A stretch of DNA of 41,989 nt from an uncultured Eubacteriales bacterium. GTDB lineage: Bacteria; Bacillota; Clostridia; Christensenellales; Pumilibacteraceae. The stretch covers positions 1 through 41,989 of the forward strand of contig UQSP01000012.1 in NCBI GenBank assembly GCA_900543755.1, written 5' to 3'. The notes below the pieces were generated by a model, which made no database searches, was not told where the DNA came from, and saw nothing but the letters and a program-made list of their open reading frames with translations. Positions within the stretch are counted from its first letter, which is position 1. The number at the start of each line of letters is the position of its first letter. A program made the position numbers and the translations under genes. Of this stretch, positions 32,598 through 41,989 are shown one piece after another.

Positions 32598-33350
32598 CTA
32601 TCTTTTGCGCGAAAAAATTATCGCAAACAAGCGCAGAAATTGCAGATACAGCCAGATAAGAGTAAGGGAAAGTCCGTATGCCGCGTTCCACTCGAGCTTT
32701 TTGTCCATTTTGCCGTCCACCAGCATGGTAATCTCCGATAAATCCACAAGTATGAAAAACGCCGCGAAAACCACCATTACTACGGATATAAGCATGGCAA
32801 TAACGCCGTTACCGTAAAACAAATTATAAGCTGTGGTGGAAAACATACTGACGACAAACATCAGAAGCTGAGTCAGACATATCGCCAAAAGTGCGGAAAT
32901 CATAAAGTTGCGGAACCTGCTTCCCACTCTGATTATACCCGTAGCGAACAGCACAAGCATGACGGCGAAAGTGATGAACGTGGAAAACAGCGCGGCAAAA
33001 ACAATGCCCGAATATATCGCGTCAAACAGCGTGGATACGGAACCCACCAGAAAGCCTTCGAAAAAGACGTACAGCGCGCCCGTTACCGCACAGGACGAAG
33101 GAACAAACGCCGCCACCAGTCCGAATATCAAAGTTCCTATAACTGAAACGGTAAGCATAATGCTTGCAAGTTGCGGATTTTTGTACAGCAAAATAAACGA
33201 CAAAACGGCCGCCGCAATGGCTATACCGATAAAGAACAGGGACTTAAGCGCGATACCTAAGTATGACGCGGTTTTTGTTTCGTCGACAAGCTCTTCGCCG
33301 CTGCAATAGTTCTGTAATTTTTTAAGCGAAGGGTTGGTTGAATTATACAT
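32598..33350 (-). CDS. Bax inhibitor-1/YccA family membrane protein
   Basis: A 250-residue protein with seven hydrophobic helices after a soluble N-terminus that starts MYNSTNPSLKKLQNY, the NP-containing opening of the bacterial Bax-I-like group. The C-terminus has the characteristic LVDGKMDKKLEWNAAYGL and TLIWLYLQFLRLFAII blocks, including the conserved EW-AA pattern. Related proteins act as pH-dependent calcium leaks or interact with membrane proteases; the role of this clade is not established. Acidic residues at the pore (Asp in LVDLSE and LVDGK) are kept. ATG follows GGAGG, and a hairpin (ACCGAA/TTCGGT) lies directly before that site. Own strong promoter; single gene. Confidence 0.9.
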   Translation of the reverse strand: MYNSTNPSLKKLQNYCSGEELVDETKTASYLGIALKSLFFIGIAIAAAVLSFILLYKNPQLASIMLTVSVIGTLIFGLVAAFVPSSCAVTGALYVFFEGFLVGSVSTLFDAIYSGIVFAALFSTFITFAVMLVLFATGIIRVGSRFRNFMISALLAICLTQLLMFVVSMFSTTAYNLFYGNGVIAMLISVVMVVFAAFFILVDLSEITMLVDGKMDKKLEWNAAYGLSLTLIWLYLQFLRLFAIIFSRKR

Positions 33351-33423
33351 GTTTATTACCTCCGACCGAAAAAAATTCGGTTATTAATCGGTCAAGCTCA
33401 AAAAACAGCCGACCTTATTGTAT

Positions 33424-33452
33424 ATTATAACCTCCGCGTTAAATTTATGCAA
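33424..33452 (-). promoter_or_regulatory. Promoter of the Bax-inhibitor-like gene
   Basis: TTGCAT (33452-33447), 17-base spacer, perfect TATAAT (33429-33424). The leader of about 65 bases contains ACCGAA/TTCGGT arms next to the ribosome site. The 237 bases from 33453 to 33689 hold nothing else I can identify. Confidence 0.75.
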
Positions 33453-33689
33453 GCGAAAAGCCCTTTCACAGCTGTCTTATAATGTGATTTTAATCCTTCT
33501 TGCTTCTGCTAAATGTTTTTGATATTTATAAAGCGCTTTTAACGCAGCAAAGAAAAGGATATCGATGAATTTTTGCGGCAAAGCATTGTAAAGAACAATT
33601 TGTAATAATTTTAACAAGACAAAAAAGTTTACACAAAGACCTTAACCCAAAAAAACAAGCGAATTATATTCTTAAACAGCGAAAGTTTT

Positions 33690-33729
33690 TATAAAAGTAA
33701 GAGTCCGACGGATAATCCGACGGACTCTT
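33690..33729 (-). terminator. Terminator of the giant lipoprotein gene
   Basis: Fifteen-base arms (33699-33713 and 33715-33729) with a single mismatch form a long hairpin. An interrupted T-rich tail follows on the minus strand. Confidence 0.8.
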
Positions 33730-33766
33730 GCATTATGAAACGTCTGAATAATTAGTCAGCTAAGAT

Positions 33767-36700
33767 TTACACCGCAGGCACAGCCGCGTCGACTACCGCC
33801 GCATAGTTGGTCGCCGAAATGTTTGCAAATCCAACTCTCTCTACCTTAAACGCATTATTGTTCTGGTAAAGAGCGGTTCCGAAGCCGAGCGTATGCGCGT
33901 TGTCCGCACCTACGAACGCAGCAGCAAACGTCTTGAAATCAGCTTCTTTCATGCCTTGGTAATCAACGGCAACGCCTTCCTGAGCTACAATTCCGTCTGC
34001 GGTAATTGCAAACTTATACTCTCCGTTGACGAACACATAGAAAGCAGCATCCTTACGAACAATCTTGATGTTGACGGTAGACAGGTTATCTCCGAACAGA
34101 TTAGAATCCTGAACGTCAATCTGCACCCTACTGCCGTAATTTGCGTCTTTCATAATTCTGAAGCCTTTGTTGTTGGTATAAAGCGCAAGATTGCTTCCGT
34201 CAGCGCCGTAGATGTAAGCACCTGCAACGCCGCCGTCAAGCGAAGCATACTCGCTGTTGTTTGTTTTGGAAAGCTTTTGATCGTAAGACACAACGTAGTC
34301 GGTTGCGGAAAGCGCGGTCTTTACCTTGAAATTCGAAGCAAAGGTATTGAAATGCAATTCCGCGGTAGCCGCGTCAACGGTATATTCGTTGGACTTGACG
34401 CCGTCGGGAAGTATTGTGGTCACGTCAAAGTATCCCAAAGTCAAATCTTTGGTCATTGCGTCGTTTACTTCGACGGTTTCCGCATAAGACGCCGCAACGC
34501 TGCTCTTGGCAACGATTTCGTAAGTTCCTGCGGGAACAGACACAGTGTAAGCGCTGTCGGTATAATCGGCGGTGTAGGTAATGCCCGTCACCGTGTTGGT
34601 AAGGTAAACCGTACCTGCCGTAGCCCCGAAGAGGTCACCGTTCACAGTGCCCGAAACGGTCTTGGCGTCAGAAGTTGCAACATACTCGGCGGTGATATCG
34701 TAAGCGCCGTACACATATTGGGAAGCCGCCTTAAGATCAACGGTAACTTTGCCGGTTGCGTCTGCAACGCCGTCAAGGTAAATTCCGTTGGCTTTGACTG
34801 CGGAAACAATATTGCCTTCTTCGGGAGTAACGATTGCGCTGCCCTCTTTTCCGATTGCAAGCTTGCCGTTCTCCAAACCTTCGAACGTAACTTTACTGTC
34901 CGAAGACGTTACGTTGCGGCTGATATAGTTGTCAACGGTAGAAGCAACGGTGGAAATCGAAGGATTCCTGAACGCAGTGCCGTTGGTACCGTTACCCTGA
35001 GTGCCGATCATAAGCAGCAAACTGTCGGAGCTGAGAATGGACTTCATATTAAGCGCAGGTTTTGCGGAGGTGTCTCCGTCCGCCTCGGTAATCACGTTTG
35101 TGGAAGCGTCATACTTGAACAAATAAACGTCGTCACGCAGGAAGTAATAGACAAGTCCGTCTTTGACAACGGTAATCTTGGTCCAGTAGTTTGCCGCCGA
35201 CTTGACGCTTACGCCGCCTGCAGCCCTATATACGCCGCTGCCGAGTCCGGGGGTGCTGTATTCTCCGCCCTCCGTCCATCCGCCGCCGCCAGTAGCAAAT
35301 GCCTTAAAGCCGTATCCCGAAGCGCCGAGTTTGACATACTGGTTATCTGCGTTGATGAACATGAAGCCCAAAGACAACCAATCTTCGCCGTCGTTGCAGT
35401 AGCCCGTATTTCCGTTTGCCTTGTTTTTAAGGAACCATTCGGAAAGCGCGGTCACTTCCATCTCGTAAATGGCTTTAGAGGAAGAATTGAGCACTATGGA
35501 GTTAAAAGTAGTCCACGGAGTGTTATCCGATTTTACAGACTCATAAGATCCTGTCTCGGGCACATACTGCAAAGAATTTTTGGCAATCGAGAAGGAATCG
35601 GAAAGTTTAACATTCTGACCTGTCTTAAACGTACTGAACTTTCCGTCGGGAGACCAGCTGACCGCGTCGGTGGACTCTACGGTAAGAGTATCGGTATAGG
35701 ACATAAAGTCGGGAGAAGAAACGGTAACGTCAAAAGTATCCAAAGGAAGCTCTATGCTGAACTGTCCTTGTTCGTCGACTTTCGTTTCATAATTGTATTT
35801 AGCCGAATTGAAAGTAACGGTAACACCGTCGTAGCCTATTGCGTCGGCATAATTTTCGCCCCACGCATTTTCGCCGTAATTAACTTTACCGGTAACTACC
35901 GCGCCGACAAACTCCTCCACTACCGCGGTAATCTCAAGATTGTTACCGAGTTTGGTGAAAGTATAATTTGTGTTTGCCTGTAAAGTTACGCCGTTTACAT
36001 TAAGGCCCGAAATCAGGTAATCAACGCTTGCGGCGTTAACCGTCAAGTTAACCGTGGTACCCAAAGGAACGGTATAAACCGTTTTGCCTTCGCCTGCCTC
36101 GGAAGTGACTTCGTCGCCGGTTACCACTATTTCGGCATTGGCTACATCGTTTACCGTAATGGTATGGCTGCCGATAATGGCATTGATTGCCTCCTCGCCC
36201 TCAGCGGTCTCGAAATTGGAGAACTGTGCGTTTATCGACAAAGTGGGTCCTACGGTCATGCGGATGAACAATCCGGCCTCTCCGGTAAGTTTAGCTTCCG
36301 TATCGCCCATTTCGCCCAATGTTCTCAGTTCGGTTTCGGTAGCCGAATAAATCATTTCCCAGTTAGGCGAAGCCGCGGGTTTAGAGAACATATAGTAAGT
36401 AGTATCCGCGCGTACAATCATAAGGTCGTAGCTGCCAGGATTGTTGATCTGGTAACCGGAGTTAAGTTCCATGCCGATGGTAGAAACCCATGCAGGTGCG
36501 GTAAGACGTGCGCCGTCTTTACGGAATACAAGGGCCACTTCGTTAGTGCCGTCGTTGAAAGAAATTCCTATGCCTGCGTCGGTTTCGGTGCCGCCGCCCT
36601 GATTGGTATAAGTGAACTTGGCCATGGCGTACTCGTCTTTGATGCCGGTAAAGGTCAAAACTCTTCCGTCAAGCTGAGCACCGGTATTAGAGCCTTCAAC

Positions 36701-39700
36701 CGTGGAAGCGGTAAGATTGCCGCTTTCGTAATCGAATACTATGTTAAGCCCGTTTTTGCTGGGTGGTACCGTGGTACCGTTAGTCAAAGTCGTGCTTCCG
36801 CCCACTACCATTGCCTTGAAAGTAGTGTTTTCACCGGTTATAGTAGTGCCGTCGTTGCCCTCGTTCGCGGTAATTTCAATTCCCGTTACGGTGCGCTCGT
36901 AGTAGTTGTTTGCCGAGAACACAAAATCGTAAGTACCGGACATAAGTCCTTCGATAGTGTATGCACCTTCATCGTCGGTCGTAGCCGAGCCTGCCACCAA
37001 ACCATCCTTTTTAGCGGTTACGGTGATGCCGGCAAGCGGAGTAACTTTGTCATCGAAATCAAGAACTTTTGCCGAATAATTCACCGTTGAGGGAACTTTC
37101 TCGTAAGTTACGGTAAATTCGTAGGTCTTTTTCTGCAAAGGAGCGAAAGTGTAAGTACGGACGTAACCTGCACCCGCCTGAAGCTCGCTGAGAATGCTTA
37201 CAGCCTCTGCTCCGTCAATGCTGAGTTTGACGTCGGAAACCATATACTTGGGATCAGCCTGAGGAGTAAAGGTGACCGTGACGGGTTTGCCTGCGGTAAT
37301 CGTTGTGCCGCTTACATACTCGCCGCCGTCAACGGTAACAGACGCGTCGCCGAGCTCGCTTTCAGAAACGGTAATGTCGTTTTTCATGCCGGCTTCAAGC
37401 TTGGCAACCGCTTCGTCCACACCTTCGGAGGTAACGGAATAATTTTCCACACCCGCATAAATAAGGCTGTTTCCGTGACCGCCTACGCCGATCATGACTT
37501 TGGGAGCCGTGAGGACGTTGAGGAAGATTTGTTTAAGGTTAAGCGAAGTATCGTTGGCCCTGAAACCGTAATCGGTTGCCTTCGTGCCGTCCGCGTAGTA
37601 GAAGTTAACCTCTCCGTCTTCGGCTGCTATCTTGGCAAGATAGATGCCGTCGCGGATCATGTAAATCGTGCTGCCCTTACGGATAAGCGTAAAGACGTTG
37701 GTTGCGCCTATGGCATAATTGCTCTTTCCGCCGTTTGCGGTATACACGTCGATGATCTTTTTATCAAGCGCCATGCCCGCAATGTCGCCTTCTTTCTTGG
37801 TGAACTCGTTGTCCCACTTATACCAAGCCCTCAGGCTCTTGCCTGCCTCGGCAAGCAGAATGTTGTTTACTTCGTCGGTGCCGATTGCAAAGCCCAAAGA
37901 GTTCCACGCTTCGCTGCCCTCGTTAAGCTTACCGTCGTGGTCATATTTTTCATTGACGAAGGTTGCAGAAACTATAAAGTCGCCGTACTTATTTTGAGAG
38001 CTCATCGCTCTTGTAGCATTGTTGCCGGCAATCTTATACGCCCCCTCCTCCATGGGAAGTACAGCGGCCTGATTGCGAGTGCCGAAGTGAATGCCGAAAT
38101 CAAACGGAGAAACGGTATAACCTTCCATGGCCTGAGTTACGGCCGCCTCGGAAGTATCGATGGAGATATTGCTGTAATCGATCCAGCAGATTGCGGAACC
38201 GTTGCAGGCAAGTTTTATACCGTAAGCAAGCTGAGTGCCGATGAAGTCGTTGTTCCACATTGCAAAGGAATAAACAAGGCTGTATTTTTCATCTTCGGGC
38301 AGTTTGCTGAAAGCGTGAACTTTGTCACCCTGTTTTACGAACATCACGTCAACGGTAACGGTACCTTTTTCACCGGAAACGTCAACATTATGGAAGCCGT
38401 TTTCAAAGTCATATCTGGTGTTGTTGTATACGCCGTAGATATTGTTAGTAGTACCCGTACCGGATACGCCGTCGCGCAATAGTCTGAAATTCATATTATC
38501 GCCGTTGGCATTATAAAGGTCAATACCTACGCCCGGCCAGAATTCTTTATTGGCTTCAGTGGAAGCCATGCCGTCAAGTTTAACGGTGTATTTTATTACA
38601 GCGTTTTCACCCGTGACGGTAAACATGAAAGGCTTATCGCCGGGGCCCGCCGTACGCTTGGTAGAAGCGGTTTCTTCTCCCGTTACGTAATCGTATGCGG
38701 GAATAATGCTTTCAGTATTGGACGTAAACACTCTTTCGTTTAACGAAACGACGCCGCCCACCGTCATCTTTTTGATTTGAACCGGGGTATCGGATGCGTC
38801 GGTTGCGTTTTCGCCCATCACTACCCGAGTGGAATAAGCGTAGTAGTTTTCCGCCTTAAACTCAAGTTCGTAAGTGGTTGCGCCCAATTTAATAGTGAAC
38901 GTTCCGTCTTCGCCCGTAGTGGTTTCGGCAAAGGCGTTTCCGCGCACTCCTTCCACAACGTCGTAAGCTACAACGCTTGCACCCGCAATGGGAGCGTCAT
39001 TGTCCATATCGGTTACTTTACCGATGTAATCGTTTCTTACGATACCTTCTTCGAATTCAACCTTGAATTCGTAAGAATATGCCTTATCGGCTACAAAGTT
39101 AAAATTATATCCGTCGTTGACGTTACCGGTGAAGTTGCCTTGGATATCGGATTCTTCAACCGAAACGAAACTGCCGTCATTAACCTTGACAAGGAAGGAT
39201 TTAACTCTTTTGCCGTTATCGGGAGTTGCCGTGATAACCACGGTTGCGCCGTCGGTAAAATCGGTAACGGAAGAAGTTATAATTCCTCCGTCAACGGAAG
39301 CGGGTACTTTAACGGTATTGCCGATGCCGGAAGTTTTATAGCCGTAATCGTTATAGGTAACTTCAAGGGTTGCTCCTCCCGATATGTTAACGCTGGAATA
39401 GAACTCCGCCGTATTATCGGACGCTAAAATGTTGTTGATAACGCCTGTAGCGAGCGAAGACAAATTATGATAAGAATCCGTTTTGTAAATATACGCCTGT
39501 GTAGCGGTTATTCTTGCCACGCGCACGGGCTCAGCGTCCACGCCGATAATACGGGCATACATAAGGAATGCGTCCGCACTCTTGTAAAGCGTGTATTCAA
39601 AAGCGTTTCCGCCCTGTTCCCACAAACCGGTTAAACCGTGCTTAATGTCAATCCTGTCTTTGTCCCAGTCGAAACCGGTACCGTTGATGCGGATTTTATC

Positions 39701-41773
39701 CCTCATCAGTACAAACTCAATCGATTTTTCGCTTTCCCTAATCCGGAAGCCCAAGCCGGGATCGCCTTCGGTTCCGCCCACAAACTGCGCGGTGGCCTTA
39801 ACGGCATACTCCTTAGCGCTGAAATTGCTGAAAACTACATTGTTCTGCGCGGTGGGTACAGTGTCGATGGTGCCGTCGAAATTAACTTTAAGCGAACCGG
39901 AAACATCTACCAGACCGACTTTAATTTTGCCGAAATCGTAAGAGTAAGTCAAAAGTTCGTCCGGATCGTCGTAAGAAGTTGCGATTTCCAATTCGTTGAC
40001 GGAACGGTAAGTGCCGTCGGGGAAAAGGATGGTCAAACCGTACGTGCCGGCTTTAAGGTCAACGGAGAAATTACCGTCTTCTCCGACCAATACGGAACTT
40101 ACGTCAGCGCCCTGACCGATTTCTACGGTTACTTCGTCCAAAGAATCAAATTTACCCCAGTCGCCGGCAAGCTCAAGCTGACCGCTGACTTTATAGGTAT
40201 TTTCCTCGAATTCGCCTTCCTGGCTGACGGTACCCGAAGCGGTAGCCGTAAACGAATATACGTAAACTCCGCTTAAAGTATCGTGAGTCTCGCAGGAAAT
40301 AACGGTGCCCGCACCTGCCGATGCGTTAGACGCACGGAACACGAACTGCACGTTTGAAAGCTGCGAATCGACGTTAATGTTCTTGTTGTAAGAATCGTTT
40401 AAGCTTACGGTAAACTCTACCTTGTCGCCCTTATTGTATTCGGTTTTGTTGCCGGTAATTTCAATCGAATAACCGTCCTTGAAATAATCGCTTTCAAGGT
40501 TAAGGTCGAAGTCGATGTTGTAAACGGCAACTCTTTCCTTTTTGACGACCGTAACGGCGCTTTCGGTCATTGCCGTAAAGTCAGCTTCGACAGTCGTGCC
40601 GTCTTTCGCCCAATAAAATTCATTGGCGGGGTCGGAAAGCTCGCCGCTGAATGCGGGAGCGGTGGCGGCAGTGCCGTCAGCTTTCACAAGACCTACGCCG
40701 TATTTTGCGGTAAGCGTAACAGGGCTTGGGTCACCGTCGGTCTGTTTAAAGGACACCTGAGTGCGAACCCTCTTGTAATAAACGTTAACCACATTGGCGT
40801 TCGGATTCTCTCCGTCTACTGTGATTTCAAGGTCGCTGAGATCTCCGACAACCGTAAATCCCGTCATGCTGTCGGGCGTGTAGGTAATACTTTCGCCGTC
40901 GTCGGCATACAAAGTCTTGCCTAACGAAACGTCTAAACTGTACTCGTTGTTATTGGTATTTTCGACGTAAACCTGCACTTTATATGCAATCTGGGCAATA
41001 TCGTAATAAACCTTAAGCACAAGCGAACCGTCAGCCGCAACTTTACCGGACATTACGCTTAAATCGTTGTTTACGACAAAACCGGCAAAATCGCCGCCCA
41101 CTTTGGGCGTGGCGGTTACGGTAGCGTCGGTCGTTCCGGTAAGATTTTCCGTAGCGGCCGCAACAAGGTCGTATCCGTCCTTGTCAGCGTTTTGTTTATA
41201 GTGCTGTACAACGTAAGGCGTGTCGGTATTTGCCGTCCACTGCGCCTCTACCGTCATATCGGAAGTGGGCGCGGTGTTGAAATCAAAATCCTTCCAGCCC
41301 GCGAAGGTATAACCTTGCTTGCCGGGCGCGGTCACTGCCGACTCGGCAACCTTCTGCCCTGCGGAAACGGTAACTTCTTTGATGATTGTGTCACCGTCTT
41401 TAAAGGTAATCTTATAAACCGCCTCGCGCGTTATGCGAACCGTATAGGATTTAGCTTCGCCTTTACCGGTAGGTTCGGCATTTACATAAAACGTATTAAC
41501 GCCGACGTTAAGTTTTGCTTTGCCTTCTACGGCAGCCGTCAGTTCCTTATCGGAATACAACTTTAACGTAAAGCCCTCGTTGACCTCAAGGTTACCGAGA
41601 ATATCCACCTCGGTAACGTCACCCGTAACGGTAGCGGCAAAAACTCCGTCCGTCTGGGTGAAGAAGTCGCCTTTGGCTTTAACTTCCGCTACGGTTGTTC
41701 CGCCGCAAGCGGCAAAAACAAAAGTAGTCAGACAAAGTAAAAACACAAGTGCAACTACTAACTTTTTCTTCAT
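33767..41773 (-). CDS. Giant modular surface lipoprotein, 2668 residues
   Basis: Signal peptide with lipobox FAAC, lipidated at Cys23. Order of modules by eye: cadherin-like beta sandwich (about 35-116); InlB B-repeat ending GYTFAGWKDF...EAQWTA (118-180); MucBP-like units YVVQHYKQNADKDGYDL and its follower (185-335); an Ig-like region (415-520). Then a repeating series of carboxypeptidase-regulatory-like domains (about 525-600, 913-1000, 1563-1640, 1957-2035, 2370-2440), concanavalin/LamG-like domains (about 623-800, 1003-1208, 1210-1450, 1655-1858, 2045-2275, 2445-2655) and divergent InlB-type beta repeats (800-910, 1465-1558, 1868-1955, 2285-2365). The lectin-like domains share a strand pair such as KDGLVYYFLRDDVYLFKYD. 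No enzyme motif or sortase signal. Likely binds glycans or host/cell surfaces. AGGAGG site, own promoter and terminator. Confidence 0.9.
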   Translation of the reverse strand: MKKKLVVALVFLLCLTTFVFAACGGTTVAEVKAKGDFFTQTDGVFAATVTGDVTEVDILGNLEVNEGFTLKLYSDKELTAAVEGKAKLNVGVNTFYVNAEPTGKGEAKSYTVRITREAVYKITFKDGDTIIKEVTVSAGQKVAESAVTAPGKQGYTFAGWKDFDFNTAPTSDMTVEAQWTANTDTPYVVQHYKQNADKDGYDLVAAATENLTGTTDATVTATPKVGGDFAGFVVNNDLSVMSGKVAADGSLVLKVYYDIAQIAYKVQVYVENTNNNEYSLDVSLGKTLYADDGESITYTPDSMTGFTVVGDLSDLEITVDGENPNANVVNVYYKRVRTQVSFKQTDGDPSPVTLTAKYGVGLVKADGTAATAPAFSGELSDPANEFYWAKDGTTVEADFTAMTESAVTVVKKERVAVYNIDFDLNLESDYFKDGYSIEITGNKTEYNKGDKVEFTVSLNDSYNKNINVDSQLSNVQFVFRASNASAGAGTVISCETHDTLSGVYVYSFTATASGTVSQEGEFEENTYKVSGQLELAGDWGKFDSLDEVTVEIGQGADVSSVLVGEDGNFSVDLKAGTYGLTILFPDGTYRSVNELEIATSYDDPDELLTYSYDFGKIKVGLVDVSGSLKVNFDGTIDTVPTAQNNVVFSNFSAKEYAVKATAQFVGGTEGDPGLGFRIRESEKSIEFVLMRDKIRINGTGFDWDKDRIDIKHGLTGLWEQGGNAFEYTLYKSADAFLMYARIIGVDAEPVRVARITATQAYIYKTDSYHNLSSLATGVINNILASDNTAEFYSSVNISGGATLEVTYNDYGYKTSGIGNTVKVPASVDGGIITSSVTDFTDGATVVITATPDNGKRVKSFLVKVNDGSFVSVEESDIQGNFTGNVNDGYNFNFVADKAYSYEFKVEFEEGIVRNDYIGKVTDMDNDAPIAGASVVAYDVVEGVRGNAFAETTTGEDGTFTIKLGATTYELEFKAENYYAYSTRVVMGENATDASDTPVQIKKMTVGGVVSLNERVFTSNTESIIPAYDYVTGEETASTKRTAGPGDKPFMFTVTGENAVIKYTVKLDGMASTEANKEFWPGVGIDLYNANGDNMNFRLLRDGVSGTGTTNNIYGVYNNTRYDFENGFHNVDVSGEKGTVTVDVMFVKQGDKVHAFSKLPEDEKYSLVYSFAMWNNDFIGTQLAYGIKLACNGSAICWIDYSNISIDTSEAAVTQAMEGYTVSPFDFGIHFGTRNQAAVLPMEEGAYKIAGNNATRAMSSQNKYGDFIVSATFVNEKYDHDGKLNEGSEAWNSLGFAIGTDEVNNILLAEAGKSLRAWYKWDNEFTKKEGDIAGMALDKKIIDVYTANGGKSNYAIGATNVFTLIRKGSTIYMIRDGIYLAKIAAEDGEVNFYYADGTKATDYGFRANDTSLNLKQIFLNVLTAPKVMIGVGGHGNSLIYAGVENYSVTSEGVDEAVAKLEAGMKNDITVSESELGDASVTVDGGEYVSGTTITAGKPVTVTFTPQADPKYMVSDVKLSIDGAEAVSILSELQAGAGYVRTYTFAPLQKKTYEFTVTYEKVPSTVNYSAKVLDFDDKVTPLAGITVTAKKDGLVAGSATTDDEGAYTIEGLMSGTYDFVFSANNYYERTVTGIEITANEGNDGTTITGENTTFKAMVVGGSTTLTNGTTVPPSKNGLNIVFDYESGNLTASTVEGSNTGAQLDGRVLTFTGIKDEYAMAKFTYTNQGGGTETDAGIGISFNDGTNEVALVFRKDGARLTAPAWVSTIGMELNSGYQINNPGSYDLMIVRADTTYYMFSKPAASPNWEMIYSATETELRTLGEMGDTEAKLTGEAGLFIRMTVGPTLSINAQFSNFETAEGEEAINAIIGSHTITVNDVANAEIVVTGDEVTSEAGEGKTVYTVPLGTTVNLTVNAASVDYLISGLNVNGVTLQANTNYTFTKLGNNLEITAVVEEFVGAVVTGKVNYGENAWGENYADAIGYDGVTVTFNSAKYNYETKVDEQGQFSIELPLDTFDVTVSSPDFMSYTDTLTVESTDAVSWSPDGKFSTFKTGQNVKLSDSFSIAKNSLQYVPETGSYESVKSDNTPWTTFNSIVLNSSSKAIYEMEVTALSEWFLKNKANGNTGYCNDGEDWLSLGFMFINADNQYVKLGASGYGFKAFATGGGGWTEGGEYSTPGLGSGVYRAAGGVSVKSAANYWTKITVVKDGLVYYFLRDDVYLFKYDASTNVITEADGDTSAKPALNMKSILSSDSLLLMIGTQGNGTNGTAFRNPSISTVASTVDNYISRNVTSSDSKVTFEGLENGKLAIGKEGSAIVTPEEGNIVSAVKANGIYLDGVADATGKVTVDLKAASQYVYGAYDITAEYVATSDAKTVSGTVNGDLFGATAGTVYLTNTVTGITYTADYTDSAYTVSVPAGTYEIVAKSSVAASYAETVEVNDAMTKDLTLGYFDVTTILPDGVKSNEYTVDAATAELHFNTFASNFKVKTALSATDYVVSYDQKLSKTNNSEYASLDGGVAGAYIYGADGSNLALYTNNKGFRIMKDANYGSRVQIDVQDSNLFGDNLSTVNIKIVRKDAAFYVFVNGEYKFAITADGIVAQEGVAVDYQGMKEADFKTFAAAFVGADNAHTLGFGTALYQNNNAFKVERVGFANISATNYAAVVDAAVPAV

Positions 41774-41857
41774 ACTCCCTCCTGAAAAAAAATTATTTAT
41801 TCAACTGTTTATGTAATCTCCCCTGAATTAAACAGGATTTACATAATATTTGTACCA

Positions 41858-41886
41858 ATTATACGCTATTTTGACTTGCCTGTCAA
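41858..41886 (-). promoter_or_regulatory. Consensus promoter of the giant lipoprotein gene
   Basis: TTGACA (41886-41881), 17-base spacer, TATAAT (41863-41858): full consensus. Leader about 78 bases, with small CCTG/CAGG inverted arms near 41822-41836. Confidence 0.85.
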
Positions 41887-41941
41887 GGGTTAAAACTAAT
41901 TTTCCGGCCCGCTAATTTAAATTTCATGCATAATATTTTAA

Positions 41942-41989
41942 CTGTCTCTTATACACATCTGACGCTGCCGACGAACTCTAGGGTGTAGA
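41942..41989. other. Nextera (Tn5) adapter, inverted copy, non-genomic
   Basis: Bases 41942-41974 are the reverse complement of the adapter at 6-38 (mosaic end CTGTCTCTTATACACATCT at 41942-41960). The match to the opposite end continues to 41979. The last ten bases are also likely library sequence. Confidence 0.96.

Noticed and set aside
33893..35983. Long plus-strand open frame of 696 codons
   Set aside because: It lies entirely opposite the giant lipoprotein gene, lacks a ribosome site and has no recognisable domain; it arises from the codon bias of the opposite strand.
36164..38482. Plus-strand open frames of 308 and 335 codons
   Set aside because: Antisense shadows of the giant lipoprotein gene, with no start signals and composition biased to Val/Gly/Arg as expected for reversed codons.
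1..41989. Composite transposon bounded by inverted ends
   Set aside because: The inverted ends are the synthetic Nextera adapter and mosaic end; no transposase or target duplication is present.

Overview
The window is a single contig from a low-to-mid GC Gram-positive bacterium, most likely an uncultured anaerobic gut-type member of the Clostridia (Bacillota). The evidence is AGGAGG-type ribosome sites, sigma-A promoters with TTGACA/TATAAT boxes and 17-base spacers, U-tract terminators, lipobox lipoproteins, meso-diaminopimelate dehydrogenase and GTG/TTG starts. The genus-level identity cannot be fixed from the sequence. Both ends carry Illumina Nextera (Tn5) adapter sequence, so bases 1-38 and 41942-41989 are not genomic. 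Most genes lie on the minus strand.

Layout. 39-1037: an AT-rich zinc-ribbon gene cut by the contig end and a 5'-truncated plasmid-type Rep remnant, probably the edge of a decayed mobile element. 1158-3897: diaminopimelate dehydrogenase (lysine/cell wall) and a GLUG-repeat surface lipoprotein. 3944-6583: a MarR - MATE efflux - cytidylate-kinase-like operon with matching palindromic operators before marR and before the MATE gene; the kinase-like gene carries an apparent frameshift. 6752-10472: a short cis-prenyltransferase (UppS family), a CLC chloride channel/antiporter with a TrkA-C-like tail, and an M23 cell-wall peptidase.

10755-17299: a six-gene minus-strand catabolic operon (two Gfo/Idh/MocA oxidoreductases, three AP-endonuclease-2-fold sugar isomerase/epimerases and a ThuA-like protein) divergent from an AraC regulator. 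With no glycoside hydrolase or phosphorylase beside it, this set looks like an oxidation-first (keto-sugar) route for a glycoside or polyol.

17624-19838: an unrecognised protein with faint resemblance to an ABC ATPase, then a four-helix membrane protein divergent from an XRE repressor; three ATACA/TGTAT half-site elements lie between the last two. 19879-23665: an asymmetric heterodimeric ABC exporter pair behind a strong promoter and a foldable leader that could mask the ribosome site. 23756-28023: recF, and a 987-residue membrane-anchored protein of unknown function. 28121-33452: a CtpE-like P-type ATPase overlapping galK, and a Bax-inhibitor-1-like membrane protein. 33690-41886: a single 2668-residue lipoprotein built from repeating carboxypeptidase-regulatory-like, lectin/concanavalin-like and InlB-type beta modules, with its own promoter and terminator.

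No rRNA, tRNA, CRISPR array, insertion sequence or integrase was recognised.
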